From positions 727,568 to 791,567 of the forward strand of contig NW_003546244.1 of NCBI RefSeq assembly GCF_000090795.2: a stretch of 64,000 nt of DNA. The letters run 5' to 3'. The notes under the pieces are model-generated. The model worked only from the letters and a program-made list of their open reading frames with translations, searched no databases and was not told the origin of the DNA. Positions 36,305 to 49,100 of the stretch are shown piece after piece. This stretch comes from Amphimedon queenslandica. Lineage: Eukaryota; Porifera; Demospongiae; Haplosclerida; Niphatidae. The translations under genes and the position numbers were made by a program. Position 1 is the first letter of the stretch, and each line of letters starts with the position of its first letter.

Positions 36305-39300
36305 TTATTGTTGTTGTATATGTATGCATTACATGTATATGAAATTATGAATATTATTTTGATGTTATATTTCCTTCAGATGAGGAGCGTATTGGACAAA
36401 AACGTAGAAAGAAGATCACTCACTTTAACAACTTCTTTGAAGGTCCCGGTGGAGGGGGTGGGGCAGGGGGAGGGGCTGGAGGAGCTGGCGGTAATTTTTT
36501 CTCAAGAGGTGAGGAACAATATGTGAACGATTGGAAATAAAGGGGAATTTTGTTGCATAGTTGTTTATGCTAAGAGTATTCATGTTCATAGGATTAGTTT
36601 ACTATTGATGCATTGACTGTGTGGCTTAGATACAACTTAGTAATCTGTTAGGACACGTTTACACATTATACTGAGGGGGCAACTGTGATATTGAGTGTGA
36701 ATGTGTGTGTGTGTTTGTGTGTGATTCAACCCTTGAATTCTTTGTATATTGTAGATTGTAGATTGATTTGAATATGACGATTATACAATGTACTTGTATG
36801 CTTCTTTAGATTTCAACTATGGTTCTGGTGGTGGTTACAACAGTGGCTTTAATTTCTTTGGTGGCAGCAGTGGAGGAGGGGGAGGGTCTGGTGGAGGGTC
36901 TGCTAATAATGCCGGGACTGGAGGCGGGACCACGTTCTCCGGTGGGAACACTTCAGCTGCTAATATGCCAGTATCCGTTGACTCTCTTTACTCAACTCTA
37001 CCTCCATCGTCCAACCAGCACATCTTTGCTGCCACAGCCACTAATCCTCATTACCCACACATGAGGCAGCAGCAGCCTCACGGTCTCTCCTTTTCCAACG
37101 GAGGAGGGAGGGGAATGGGAGGAACTATGTACTCTCATGCTATGGACCAACAGTTCATGTCAACCGCTAGCGGACACTTGGTCTCTCGTACTGGAGCTGG
37201 TGGCGTCACTGTCAAGAGAGAACCTCCTGATTATTATATGGACGTTGAAAGTACATAAGCATAAGTACATGTACATGTATGCAGACACTCGTACATGTAG
37301 ATACATGTATTCATAAGAGTTTTCTGTTGCTCTTTATGCTAATGTGCTTTAGTTGTATAGACTAGCTAGCAGTTACAATTAGAGTGGGCTTTGTAATCTA
37401 TACTTCCCTTATTGTGAAATATATTTATTTTTGTGTATAGTAACTGGTTGTATTTGTATAATGAATAGGGGACAATGTTCAGCCTCCATTACCTGCTCTG
37501 TCAGAGGAAGGAGGAACAGGTGGTGGTAATATCATGAGACCAAAGGATCAGCTCCCTCCTTCTCAACGTGGCCCTGGTGACAGTAAGCACCATCACTCTA
37601 TCCCTCCTTAATCTATTCCCCTTCACTAGGTGGTAAGCTCCTTGATGTTAGCAGTAATATTGAGGACGTGGAGTCAGGCTATGTTGAGGCAGAGAGAATG
37701 GACTCAGGACTGCCAACTAGCATGGCTGGTATGTTATTTGCCTCCTATCTCCCTTACTCTTACTCTTCTCTCCATATCTATATTTCTATTTATAATAATT
37801 TTTATTTTATATTTATATGTTTTGTATGCTTATTCAAGTGCTGTACGTTTGTCTTTTCTTGTCTAATAGCTGAGCCTTCTCAAGAGTCAACCTCCAGTGA
37901 GACAGAGGCCCAGCAAGCTCTTCAAGCTCTTAAGGACCGACAGCAAATGGCCTTTGAAGTCTGTGACAGAATGTTCAATGCATTATTGGCCTGGGCCACC
38001 ACTAAAGACATACGGTACCTCCTGGCGGCTCAGAGGAGCCTCACAGCAGTACAGAATCAAGAGGGAGACACGTGAGTAGAGACTGCATGTGTAGAGAGCA
38101 TGTACATGTTAGATAATGGATATGATCATTAATTGTCAAGCTAATGATTGATTATCAAATATGGCCTGTTAGTAAAGCTACTGAAGGAATTATTATTTTA
38201 GCAATTTTAAGAAAGATAGTCAATATTTTATCCTATACATGTAGTGCAAATCTTAATAATATGACATCAAAATGTGCAACTGTTGCACTTTTTTATTTTT
38301 ACTATTTTATTATTTTATTTTAGTGCACTTCATTTGGCTATCATTCACAATCATCAAGATGTGGTCCTTCAGTTATTGGATGTTCTCCCACAACTACCAC
38401 CAACTGAGACACCTGTTGTTGACTGTTTGAACAATTTCAAACAGGTACAGCACCAGCACATGTACCATGACTTACCCTCAATATATCTTCTCTTTGATAG
38501 TCCCCAGTTCATTTGGCTGTAATCACAAGACAGCATAAAGTAGTCCAGTATCTTCTTAAAGCTAATGCGAATCCCCTTGTCTCTGACCGTAATGGAGACA
38601 CTCCTCTTCACCTTGCCTGCAAGTATGGGTTCCTCCAGGGGATTGTGCCGCTACTGAACAGATCAACTCGTATCAATACTGAAGGCTGTCGTATACCAGA
38701 GCTGGTCATGAGGAATAATGACGGTAATTAAGAGATTGTAGCTGATAATTTACAACATGTACATGTACATATATGTATATGTGTACATGCAACTGTAAAT
38801 ACACTATTGCTTTATAGAGGCACATACATGTACATGTACATGTACCTTAATTAGAGAGCACTGTCTGTATTTCCTTTGAGGAAAAGCTTATCTACTTAGT
38901 AGCTCATGAGTGCATGTACTTGTGTGTGCATGTTATAGAAGAACATGTCATGCCACCAATTACTATTGGCATTTTAAGTTGACATTTCCTGAATTAGTAC
39001 AATTAAATTCTTAACAATTTATAGTATGTACAAACCTTTATTGAATTACACTTTAGTTAGCTGTCTGGCAGTAAGGCTAGCTAGGAGATTTATTAAGAAG
39101 CACTTTATTGTAGTGCATGTACGCTCTGAAAACTAAAAATAGATTTCTTATAAATTTTAAAAGTTGCTCACAAATCGAGCCAAAGTCCCCCTGAACAGGG
39201 ACTTTGGCCAAATTTCATCAAAAATGACTAGGAGAGATTTTTTATAATTTTTAAAATGCATATGCATGTTCTTATGTTGTGTAGCAAGTTTGAGCTGATT

Positions 39301-39767
39301 CCAATCAAATATGAATTTTTTTATGAATTTTTAAAGTTGCTCCAAAATCGAGCCAATGTCCCTGTACTATAGTACAGGGATTTTGGCCAAATTTCACCAA
39401 AAATGATTAGGAGAGAATTCTTTGTTTTTATAATTTGTCCTGATACATATACATGTTCTTATGTTGTGTAGCAAGTTTGAGCTGATTCTGATCAAATTTG
39501 GATTTTTTATGAATTTTCAAAGTTGCTCCAAATGCCATGTACTGTATTGTAGTGCTTGTCAGCTCATGAAGCTCATGCTGTTTAGCTCACTTAGCATGCT
39601 TTGTGGGAACCCTGCTTAGAGTTAGGTGTAGTTTCATGTGTATTTATGATTCTTAGGCCTGACTCCTCTTCATTTGGCTGCTGCTTGTGGTAATCCTGAT
39701 TGTTTCAAGGAGCTAGTGAAAGCCCATGCTGATGTCAATGTTCAGGTATACACTCCTTTATCCATAC

Positions 39768-39798
<31 letters not shown>

Positions 39799-41473
39799 GG
39801 ATAGTAAATCAGGTAAAAGTGCTCTTCATTATCTCATAGAGAAAGGTGACCTTCCACTGACAGGATTCTTAATCACTGAAGTAACTGCTACATGTAACTC
39901 AAGTACATGTACATGTTAATTCATGTGATGAATATTATTATCACAGTTACAGAATTACCATGTAAAATAATCATGATTTCTTTCATTTCTCATCATAGTC
40001 TGAGACTAACATTGAGTGCACTGATTTCTCTGGTAATACTCCACTCCATTGTGCTGCTGCTCTTGGTAATGTGGCAATCGTGTCTCTACTCATTGCAGCA
40101 GGTTTGTTCATTATTCTGTAACTTTAACATAATACTCTCAAACTACTTTTAACATGTAATCCTGTACTATTGACCCTCACTGCCATATGTACATGTATAT
40201 TGATGATGATGTATTGTTGTTTAGGTGCTAATCTTGTCTGTCAGAATCAAGAGGGAGAGCTCCCTCTTGTGTTGGCTGAATATGGAGGACATGAAGAAGT
40301 GAGTCGCCTTAAGTTATTGCCTTTCATTATTACCCACTGATTCTCAATATCATATCAATAGGTAGTCAAAGTGTTAAAGGACTCACTAGTGAAAGCTGGT
40401 CTTGATAAACCAGAAGGTAATTGACAATAAAGATAAACAAACTCTCATATAACTTATTGTTTGTCTTCCTTTTCTTCTCTTTCATTTTAATTTCCCTTTC
40501 TAATTCTCCTTCCCCCTCTCCTCCCCTCATCACAACAGAGCAACTATCAACACAAATGAAATCAGTCTCACTGACCGAAGAGGACAAAGCTTTGGCAGCT
40601 TTGAGGGCAAACAGCTCCGAGGGCGACCTCAGCAAGTTGGATTTCCGCCCGAGGATTTCCCTGGCCCTCATCCTTGATCCAATCAATGAAGGATGTGATT
40701 GGAAGGCTTTGGCAAAATGTCTCTCTCTCTCTCATCTTGAGGCCGGGCTCGAGGCAATGACGAGTCCTACCAAAGAGCTATTGACTATGTATGAGGTGAG
40801 TCTGTCCCTTTTCTTTGCTACCTATTGGTCATTGGTTCTGATAGGCTTGTGATGGGACCATTGCTAAACTCCGCCAGGCACTCCTGGATATCAATCGTAG
40901 TGATGCTGTCAATATAATTGATCGATATATGCAAGAAGAGAAAGGTTAGTACCGTATAGACTATAATGATGATGATGTATACTTGTTACTTGCTACTATA
41001 CATGTACATGTATAATATGATCTATTGCCTGTTTTGTTGCTGCGTGTACACGTATTTTGTATGAACTAATGTGCTGGTTCTGTTCAAAGTTTTATGTTCT
41101 CATTCTCATTAGGTGTTGTCACTAGTAAACAGACTTATGATTCTGGCATCAGTTCAAATCCTTCATCTCTTTCTAATGAACAAGGTATAGTCATGCAGCA
41201 TGTAATACACTCAGATGTCATTCCAGCTATCATTAGCAGTAGCAACAAATAATAATTGCATTAATATTACTCCTCAATACGTTATGCATGTCACTACTCA
41301 CTACCAGTTCCAGTCCTAATAATGTATTGCTATTGACTTTATGTCCATGTAGATTGCTTTGCTCAATAAATACTAACACGACTAATATTAGTGTATTGAT
41401 TGTCTTATTACTGTCTGTATTGCTCACTTCAGTTGTAGGGAAGCACTCCACCATTCCTTCTAGTCAAGTTTAG
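31761..41473 (+). CDS. NFKB: NF-kappaB p100/p105-type transcription factor
   Basis: Rel homology domain, Gly-rich region, ankyrin repeats and death domain in one gene. The RHD begins in exon 32793-32851. Exon 33222-33330 holds the DNA-binding loop [16 protein letters not shown] and the next exon [15 protein letters not shown]. Dimerisation-domain exons run from 34629 to 36070 ([33 protein letters not shown]). The nuclear localisation signal QKRRKK is at about 36390, followed by a Gly-rich region in two exons (36440-36510 and 36811-37253). Ankyrin repeats lie between 38320 and 40380 (TALHLAI, SPVHLAV, TPLHLAC, TPLHLAA, SALHYLI, TPLHCAA). The death-domain-like segment lies at about 40540-40945, then [10 protein letters not shown] at 41140. 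The final exon starts at 41433 and the stop is at 41471-41473. The IkappaB-like half would retain the protein in the cytoplasm until processed. A sponge NF-kappaB of this layout is known from the literature. Confidence 0.95.
34070..34240 (+). repeat. Dispersed repeat family B
   Basis: Holds CAAATTTTGATAAGAATCAC, GGAGAGAATTCTTCATTTTT and GTAGCAAGTTTGAGCTGA. It lies in an NF-kappaB intron. The tail CATGTACTAGTAGTGCTTGT is also found after the copy at 39150-39545. Confidence 0.85.
39150..39590 (+). repeat. Dispersed repeat family B, two tandem units
   Basis: Two units about 180 bp apart, marked by GTAGCAAGTTTGAGCTGATT at about 39283 and 39467. Between them lies the perfect palindrome CCCTGTACTATAGTACAGGG at 39360-39379. 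Located in an NF-kappaB intron between ankyrin exons. Confidence 0.9.
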
Positions 41474-42009
41474 TGTACAAAAACTTCTTATCATGTCCTC
41501 TCTCCTTCCTCTCATTCTCTTTTGATGCCTCATAAGTTAACCTTTTCTATCATTTTGTCATTATTATTATTATCAAAGCAACACAATAATCCATCATATT
41601 GTTTGAGGCTGAACACATTAATTTATATTTTCCCCCTTATTCTTAATTATTGTTGTTATTATTAATTTACTGATTCATTATTTTAGTTAGTGCATTGTCA
41701 GTGACTTTTCTCCTTTTTTGATTATTAATAATAATTTGTAGCTATTGGCAAATCTTGTTTTTCTCACATCCCTCTCTTTCTTTTTCTTTTTTTTTCTGTT
41801 AATTTTTAATTTTTGATAATTGTAATTATAAAGCAAACAACGATCAAAATTATTTACAAAATTAATAATAATCAATGAAGGATCTATTTAAAATAATGTT
41901 ACGTTTATCAGTAGAATTATTGAGTAGTAAAATTAATGAGTAAATCATTGCTAGGCATATACTACAATAGAATTGTTTTAAAGTGTATGTGAGTGTAGAT
42001 TATGAGAGT

Positions 42010-42375
42010 GCTATTAAAAATGGCCATAACTCAAAAAATGTTTGTCGAAATCAGCTCAAAATTTCTACATAGCATAAGGACCTCAATATGTATCAGAAAA
42101 TGTAATAAAAATTTGGTGTGATTTTGGACCCATTTTTTGGAAAAAACCATGGAAAAAAAAAAAAAAAAAAAAAAAGGGCTATAGTACAGGGTATTTTTCA
42201 GAAATTGGCCCGTTTTTAAAATGGCCATAACTCAAAAAATATTTGTCGAAATCAGCTCAAACTTTCTACATAGCATAAGGAGATCAATATGTATCAGAAA
42301 ATGTAATAAAAATTTGGGGTGATTTTGGACCCATTTTTTGGAAAAAACCATTGGCTATAGTATAGGGTATTTTTG
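42010..42375 (+). repeat. 177-bp repeat (family A), two copies
   Basis: ATGGCCATAACTCAAAAAAT occurs about every 200 bp here. The second copy is displaced by a poly-A tract at about 42151-42175. Confidence 0.93.
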
Positions 42376-42694
42376 AATTTTTTTTTTTTGAAATTTTTTC
42401 TGAGAGCGTGAATATATTTTTGGAATTTTTTGAATTTTTCTGATTTTTTTTGAGAGCGTGGGAATATTTTCAGATATTTTATATTTTTGGAATTTTTTCT
42501 GATTTTTTAATGACAGTTTGGGAATATATTTATTTTATTATTAGAATTTTTTCTGATTTTTTCCGACAGTGTGGGAATATATTTGAATTATTTTTAATTT
42601 AAATGATTTTTCAAGATTTTTTCCAACAGCATGGGAATATTTTCGGATTATTTTTGAAATTTATCCTGATTTTTTTCCGAGAGCATGGGAATAT
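42375..42694 (+). repeat. T-rich tandem array, left part
   Basis: Imperfect units of roughly 60 bp built on GAATTTTTTCTGATTTTTT, followed by CGAGAGCGTGGGAATATTTT. The array starts directly where a family A unit ends and runs into the N gap. Confidence 0.85.
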
Positions 42695-42704
42695 NNNNNN
42701 NNNN
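42695..42704. other. Assembly gap (10 N)
   Basis: Ten N bases. The sequence right after the gap (TGTGAGTGTAGATTATGAGA) repeats that at about 41988-42008, so the flanks may be misjoined or allelic copies. Confidence 0.99.
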
Positions 42705-42724
42705 TGTGAGTGTAGATTATGAGA

Positions 42725-42890
42725 GTGCTATTAAAAATGGCCATAACTCAAAAAATGTTTGTCGGGATCAGCTCAAACTTTCTACATAGCATAAGGACAT
42801 CAATATGTATCAGAAAATGTAATAAAAATTTAGGGTGATTTTGAACCCATTTTTTGGACAAAAACAATGGGCTATAGTACAGGGTATTTT
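42725..42890 (+). repeat. 177-bp repeat (family A), one copy
   Basis: One unit beginning AATGGCCATAACTC and ending GGGCTATAGTACAGGGTATT, directly followed by the second part of the T-rich array. Confidence 0.93.
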
Positions 42891-43340
42891 CGAAATTTTT
42901 ATTTTTGAAATTTTTTTGATTTTTCTGATTTTTTTTCGAGAGCATGGAAATATTTTTAGATTATTTTATTTTTATTTTTGGAATTTTTTCTGATTTTTTT
43001 CCGAGAGCTTGGGGAATATTTTTGGATTATTTTTATTTTATTCTTGGAATTTTTTTCCGAGAGTGTGGGAATATTTTTAGATTTTTTTTGGAATTTTCTC
43101 TGATTTTTTTTCCAAAAGCATGGAAATATTTTCAGATTATTTTATTTTTATTTTTGGAATTTTTTCTAATTTTTTCCCGACAGCATGAGAATATTTTTGG
43201 ATTATTTTATTTTTATTTTTGGAATTTTTTATAATTTTTTCTCGACAGCATGGGAATATTTTTGGATTATTTTATTTTTATTTTTGGAATTTTTTCTGAT
43301 TTTTTTTGAGAGTGTGGGAATATTTTCAGATTATTTTATT
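42890..43340 (+). repeat. T-rich tandem array, right part
   Basis: About seven units near 62 bp long, each with AATATTTTTGGATTATTTTA, TTTTTGGAATTTTTTCTGAT and a GAGAGCRTGG or GACAGCATGG core. Same unit as 42375-42694. Confidence 0.88.
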
Positions 43341-44925
43341 TTTAATAACAGTAAATTATCAGTAATCTATTAATAAACTATCAGTAATCTATTAATAAAC
43401 TATCAGTAATCTATTAGTAAATTATCAGTAATCTATTAATAAACTATCAGTAATTAATTAGTAAACTATCAGTAATCTATTATTGAAATATTAGTAATCT
43501 ATTAGTAAACTATTGGTATTGTATTAGTAAACTATTGATAATCTATTTTTCAAATATTAGTAATTTATGAGTAAATTATCAGTAATCTATTAATAAATTA
43601 TTAGTAAATTATCAGTAATCTATTTATAAAATATTAGTAATTTACTAGTAAATTATTAGTAATCTATTAATAAATTATTAGTAATTTATTAGTAAATTAT
43701 CAGTAATCTATTTATGAAATATTAGTAAATTATTAGTAATCTATTAATAAATTATTAGTAATTTATTAGTAAATTATTAGTAATCTATTAATAAATTATT
43801 AGTAATTTATTAGTAAATTATCAGTAATCTATTTATGAAATATTAGTAATTTATTAGTAAATTATCAGTAATCTATTTATAAAATATTAGTAAATTATTA
43901 GTAATCTATTAATAAATTATTAGTATTTTATTAGTAAATTATCAGTAATCTATTTATGAAATATTAGTAATTTATTAGTAAATTATTAGTAATTTATTAG
44001 TAAATTATCAGTAATTTATTAGTAAATTATTAGTAATTTATTAGTAAATTATCAGTAATCTATTTATGAAATATTAGTAAATTATTAGTAATCTATTAAT
44101 AAATTATTAGTAATTTATTAGTAAATTATCAGTAATCTATTTATGAAATATTAGTAAATTATTAGTAATTTATTAGTAAATTATCAGTAATCTATTTATA
44201 AAATATTAGTAAATTATTAGTAATCTATTAATAAATTATTAGTAATTTATTAGTAAATTATCAGTAATCTATTTATGAAATATTAGTAAATTATTAGTAA
44301 TCTATTAATAACTTATTAGTAATTTATTAGTAAATTATCAGTAATTTATTAGTAAATTATTAGTAATCTATTTATGAAACATTATTAATTTATTAGTAAA
44401 TTATTAGTAATCTATTAATAAATTATTAGTAATTTATTAGTAAATTATCAGTAATCTATTTATGAAACATTATTAATTTATTAGTAAATTATTAGTAATC
44501 TATTAATAAATTATTAGTAATTTATTAGTAAATTATCAGTAATCTATTTATGAAATATTAGTAATTTATTAGTAAACTATCAGTAATCTATTATTGAAAT
44601 ATTAGTAATTTATTAGTAAACTATCAGTAATCTCTTTTTGAAATATTAGTAATTTATTAGTAAATTATTAGTAATCTATTAATAAACTATCAGTAATTTA
44701 TTAGTAAACTATCAGTAATCTATTATTGAAATATTAGTAATCTATTAGTAAACTATCAGTAATCTATTTTTAAAATATTAGTAATTTATTAGTAAATTAT
44801 CAGTAATCTATTTTTGAAATATTAGTAATCTATTAGTAAACTATCAGTAATCTATTTTAAAAATATTAGTAATTTATTAGTAAATTATCAGTAATCTATT
44901 AATAAACTATCAGTAATCTATTAGT
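43340..44925 (+). repeat. 1.6-kb AT-rich array of AGTAAT-type units
   Basis: Continuous array of about 11-13 bp units (ATTAGTAATTTATTAGTAA, ATCAGTAATCTATTTATGAA). Higher-order blocks are visible, for example the block ending ATCAGTAATCTATTTATGAA recurs every 80-140 bp. Units in the outer parts use TAATAAACTATC, those in the middle TAATAAATTATT. It is flanked by the T-rich array on the left and family A copies on the right. Confidence 0.93.
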
Positions 44926-44929
44926 AAAA

Positions 44930-45770
44930 AATGGCCATAACTCAAAAAATATTTGTCGGAATCAGCTCAAATTTTCTACATAGCATAAGGACATCAATAC
45001 GTATCAGAAAATGTAATAAAAATTTGGGGTGATTTCAGACCCATTTTTTGGAAAAAACCATGGGCTATAGTACAGGGTATTTTTCAGAAATGGGTCCATT
45101 TTAAAAAATGGCCATAACTCAAAAAATATTTGTCAGAATCAGCTCAAACTTTCTACATAGCATAAGGACATCAATACGTATCAGAAAATGTAATAAAAAT
45201 TTGGGGTGGTTTCAGACCCATTTTTTGGAAAAAACCATGAGCTATAGTACAGGGTATTTTTCAGAAATTGGTCCGTTTTTAAAAATGGCCATAACTTTAA
45301 AAATATTTGTCAAAATCAGCTCAAACTTTCTACATAGCATAAGGACATCAATATGTATCAGAAAATGTAATAAAAATTTGGGGTGATTTCAGACCCATTT
45401 TTTGGAAAAAACCATGGGCTATAGTACAGGGTATTTTTCAGAAATTGGTCCATTTTAAAAAATGGCCATAACTCAAAAAATATTTGTCAGAATCAGCTCA
45501 AACTTTCTACATAGCATAAGGACATCAATACGTATCAGAAAATGTAATAAAAATTTGGGGTGATTTCAGACCCATTTTTTGGAAAAAACCATGGGCTATA
45601 GTACAGGGTATTTTTCAGAAATTGGTCCATTTTAAAAAATGGCCATAACTCAAAAAATATTTGTCAGAATCAGCTCAAACTTTCTACATAGCATAAGGAT
45701 ATCAATATGTATCAGAAAATGTATTTTAAAATTGGGGTGATTTTTGAGCTATTTTTTAGAAAAAACCTTT
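44930..45770 (+). repeat. Tandem 177-bp repeat (family A), about 4.7 copies
   Basis: GGGCTATAGTACAGGG recurs at about 45062, 45240, 45417 and 45594. Copies are more alike than those at 2322-3357, which suggests recent local expansion. 177 is divisible by three, so one frame stays open over more than a unit; it is not a gene. Confidence 0.95.
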
Positions 45771-46158
45771 AAAATTGGTCCTTTTTATGCTCATGAAGTT
45801 TTGTTAGCCCCACCTGCTTGCAGTTATCAGCTCTGCCCCAGTAGCTAGCCAGTGAGTTATTACTACTCACTAAAACTATAACATGCAATGTTAACAGATG
45901 GAGCTCATGGCAATGCACCACTGAATTATCAATACCTCTGAATTAGTTTGGCAGCTATTGGCAAATCTTTTTTTCACATCTCTCTGTCCTTTTGCATTAA
46001 TTTTTAATTGTTGATAATTGCAATAATAAAGACATTGCATACAAAATATTAGTTGGTTGCATATTTGTACAAAATATTAACGAGTTGTGTACAATACACA
46101 TTTGTCTTACAATGATATGGATAAAAATTCATGAGTGCAAGCAATTCAGCAATCAGCA

Positions 46159-49100
46159 TTAGGCAGCTTCTAGTTTATCTATCATTGATTTCATTGCAGG
46201 ACAAACCTAAAGTTAACAGGGAAAATAATCTTACATAGTTCAACGATTTCTTTACACTAGTATAAATTACTACTAAATGCTTGACAATAATTATGATGCT
46301 TTTTAAAATAAATGTGTCCATGTGCATTAGAAGTACCTTTCCACTGGTTGTAAGATCAGGTGCGTAGACACTGGCTGCTGCAAAACCACCAATCACATCA
46401 ACTGCATCAATACCACTAGCTCTTAATATGCTAACGGTAATAACAGATCTGTAACCAGTGCTGCAAAAGGCTAGGTATCTTCTTGACCTTTTAAAAGCAA
46501 GTACGATATTAGTTGTATAGTAGTTCAAGTTTAGCTTACTTGTCTAACTCCTCCAAGTGGCTGTATATTTCATTCAATGGGACATTGTGAGATCCTTTAA
46601 CTGTATTACCCTCATGCTCTTGCTTAGTCCTCACATCAATCACATGATAGCCATTGGACACAAGATCCTGGAGTGACGTACCATGCCCTGGCCTCTATAT
46701 TAAACAACAAGAATGAAAATTACTCGCTACATAATTATGGGCACAGAAAGCTCATCGTCTTACAATGTCAATCCTTTGTGTAGCATGTACTGGATAGCCT
46801 GATTGAATCCAGTCAGTCATGCCATTCTTGAGTATACCTTTTACCTAATGGTAAGTCACATTTCCTCTTAAATTTCTCTTCCTCCTCCATTCCCATTCTT
46901 ACATTAGTGTATCCAATGCGTGCCAGTCTTTGTAGGGCCTCTCCTTCTTTTCCTGGTTTGGCAATGAGCAAGAGATTTCTATTACTCAAGAGGAGAGTAC
47001 CAACCTAAAACATGTAAAACATGAAAATTGTAATTAAACAAGCTGCTACATCAGTATGGTTAAACGTACCCATATGGCAAAGTTACCATCCTCAGGTCTG
47101 AGAATAGCCCCACCTGATTCACCAAGAGGGAAATTCAATGACCCTTCGATATATCCAGTGTTATACTCTTCAGGCTAATTAGTATTAAAGGAAGAAGCAA
47201 GAGGTAAATTGGAAGAAAGAGAAAGCATCTTACATTTCTTGTATCGATTACAGTGTAATCTGCAGTGTTATTATCTACTATCAATTTAAACTGATCGCTG
47301 GTAAGTCTTGGTATCTTGCTCAATACTTCAGATAATGGTAGGGCACCAGCCTATCAGTAATACAATACATAGACATTGTAGCAATAGTGTGTATGAGAAC
47401 AACTAACTGTATTTTGGGCCACATCATGTGAAAAATATCCTGGAGCAGCAGGCTGTCCATCCGTCAAAAACTTAACAAATTTATCCTCCTAAACAAAGAT
47501 AATACTAACTATTATTCATTATTGTATTGGTATTGCTAACAAGAATGGCAAAGTTTGAACTTATCCTGATCAAAATTGAATTTTTATGAATTTTAAAGTT
47601 GCTCGAAAATTAAACTAAAGTCCCTGTACTATAGTACAGGGATTTTGTTGCAAACTTTATCAAAAATGAAAAGAAGAGAATTCTCCATTTTATAAATTTT
47701 TTTCCAATACATATACATGCTTTTGTGTCTTATGCTGTAACAGTCTTACATCAGTAAACTTCAGAGCTGGATTAGTTTGCATCTCTTTGCCAATGGTAGA
47801 GTACAGATCGGTGCTGAGATTTTTGCCACATGGAGATCCAGCACCATGAGCTGGAAATATCTAATGACAATGAATTATAACAATAATCAAATTATATTCT
47901 TATAATTACAATTTTACTCTGCCTCTCTCTTTTTTTTCTCGCTTCCCTCTTCCTCTCTCACCTGAACATCAGATGGTAATGAGCATATCTTGCTCCTGAG
48001 GGTTTCAAACATCATTCTTGCCATTTGTTCGGCTGTAAAACCAACCGATCCAACAAGATCAGGTCTGCCACAAGACCCAATGAACAAGGTATCCCCAGTA
48101 AATGCCTAACCAAAGAATAATAGTGAAAGATTATTGTAAGTATATCATTTGTTATTGGTTGTGATCATATCTGTGATTATAAGATAAGCCCATATTATCA
48201 ATACCGACCTTTATTGGTCTGTCATTGTTGGATGTGTCAATCAGGAGATACACAACTGCTTCTGGTGTGTGTCCTGGAGTGTGCAATACTTTAATTGAAT
48301 ATCTTGAAGAGAACTTTATGATCTATTAATAAATGAATATTCAGTTCAAAAGAACCAATAGTACAATATCATAAAGTTGATTTAAGCATATAACATCGAT
48401 ATATATTCAAGAATAATGCATGCAGTCTAGCATTTAGTATTAGGCAAATGAGAATGAACACAAAACATTGTTAGCATTACAAGACATTCTATTCATGCTA
48501 TTGAGGTAGTTCTAGACAATACAAAATATATGGGACAGGCAGAGCTATCAAATATCAGGTGATTTATGATGCAATCATGCAAAACACCAGTAACTGGTGC
48601 TAAAATAATATGCTTTGTGGGACATGTAGGATAGCAGGGTTTCAAAGATGACTCATATTGTGTGACAAAACTGACAATTTTAAATTAGCTAATTTTTACT
48701 TCAGGGTTACACATATTAATAACCCATTCAAAAATTATGAAGTATGTCATATAAAGCTCAAAGAAAGACCACTTTCAGTAAAGCTGGCTGTAGGTTTATA
48801 TGCAGTGTTATTTGTAAAAGCTATTGTGGGTTGCACGATCGTGGTTATCACTTATGTACTCGTATAAACTGTATTACAAGTAGTGTCACTGGTTTTTTGT
48901 AGGACTACCTCTTCATCTTTGAGTTCATGATGTGGAAATTGGCAGCGAGGACCAGCAGTTGGGCCAAAATAAATGGGTGCTTGAGTCCTCTGCATTAGCT
49001 CATTGTGCCCGGATACAAAATCAGCATGAAAATGAGTCTCAAGTATTCCAATTAGTTTAGCACCTAAAGCATTTAACTCCTGAGGAGCGGGTGAAGATAA

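Larger units (their letters stand above)
41474..46158. other. Gene-free repeat-rich block between NF-kappaB and the MBL-rhodanese gene
   Basis: No exon was recognised. 41474-42000 is AT-rich unique-looking sequence and probably includes the NF-kappaB 3' UTR. 42010-45770 is tandem repeats (listed separately). 45770-46158 is unique AT-rich sequence, partly resembling 41740-41840 (CTATTGGCAAATCTT near 41743 and 45956). Confidence 0.8.

Noticed and set aside
42944-43373. Phe-rich open frames over the T-rich array
   Set aside because: They follow from the repeat unit and its low complexity, with no start context, no splice sites and no family resemblance.
43340-44925. CRISPR-like array
   Set aside because: Units are short, contiguous and AT-rich, with no unique spacers, in a eukaryotic intergenic region.
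45108-45386. 59-residue repeated peptide encoded by the 177-bp units
   Set aside because: The repeat length is a multiple of three, so an open frame is expected. The same unit is degenerate with stops elsewhere.
48310-48905. Extra exon in the long intron of the MBL-rhodanese gene (frame 48658-48867)
   Set aside because: Wrong strand for the gene, no domain and AT-rich composition typical of introns here.
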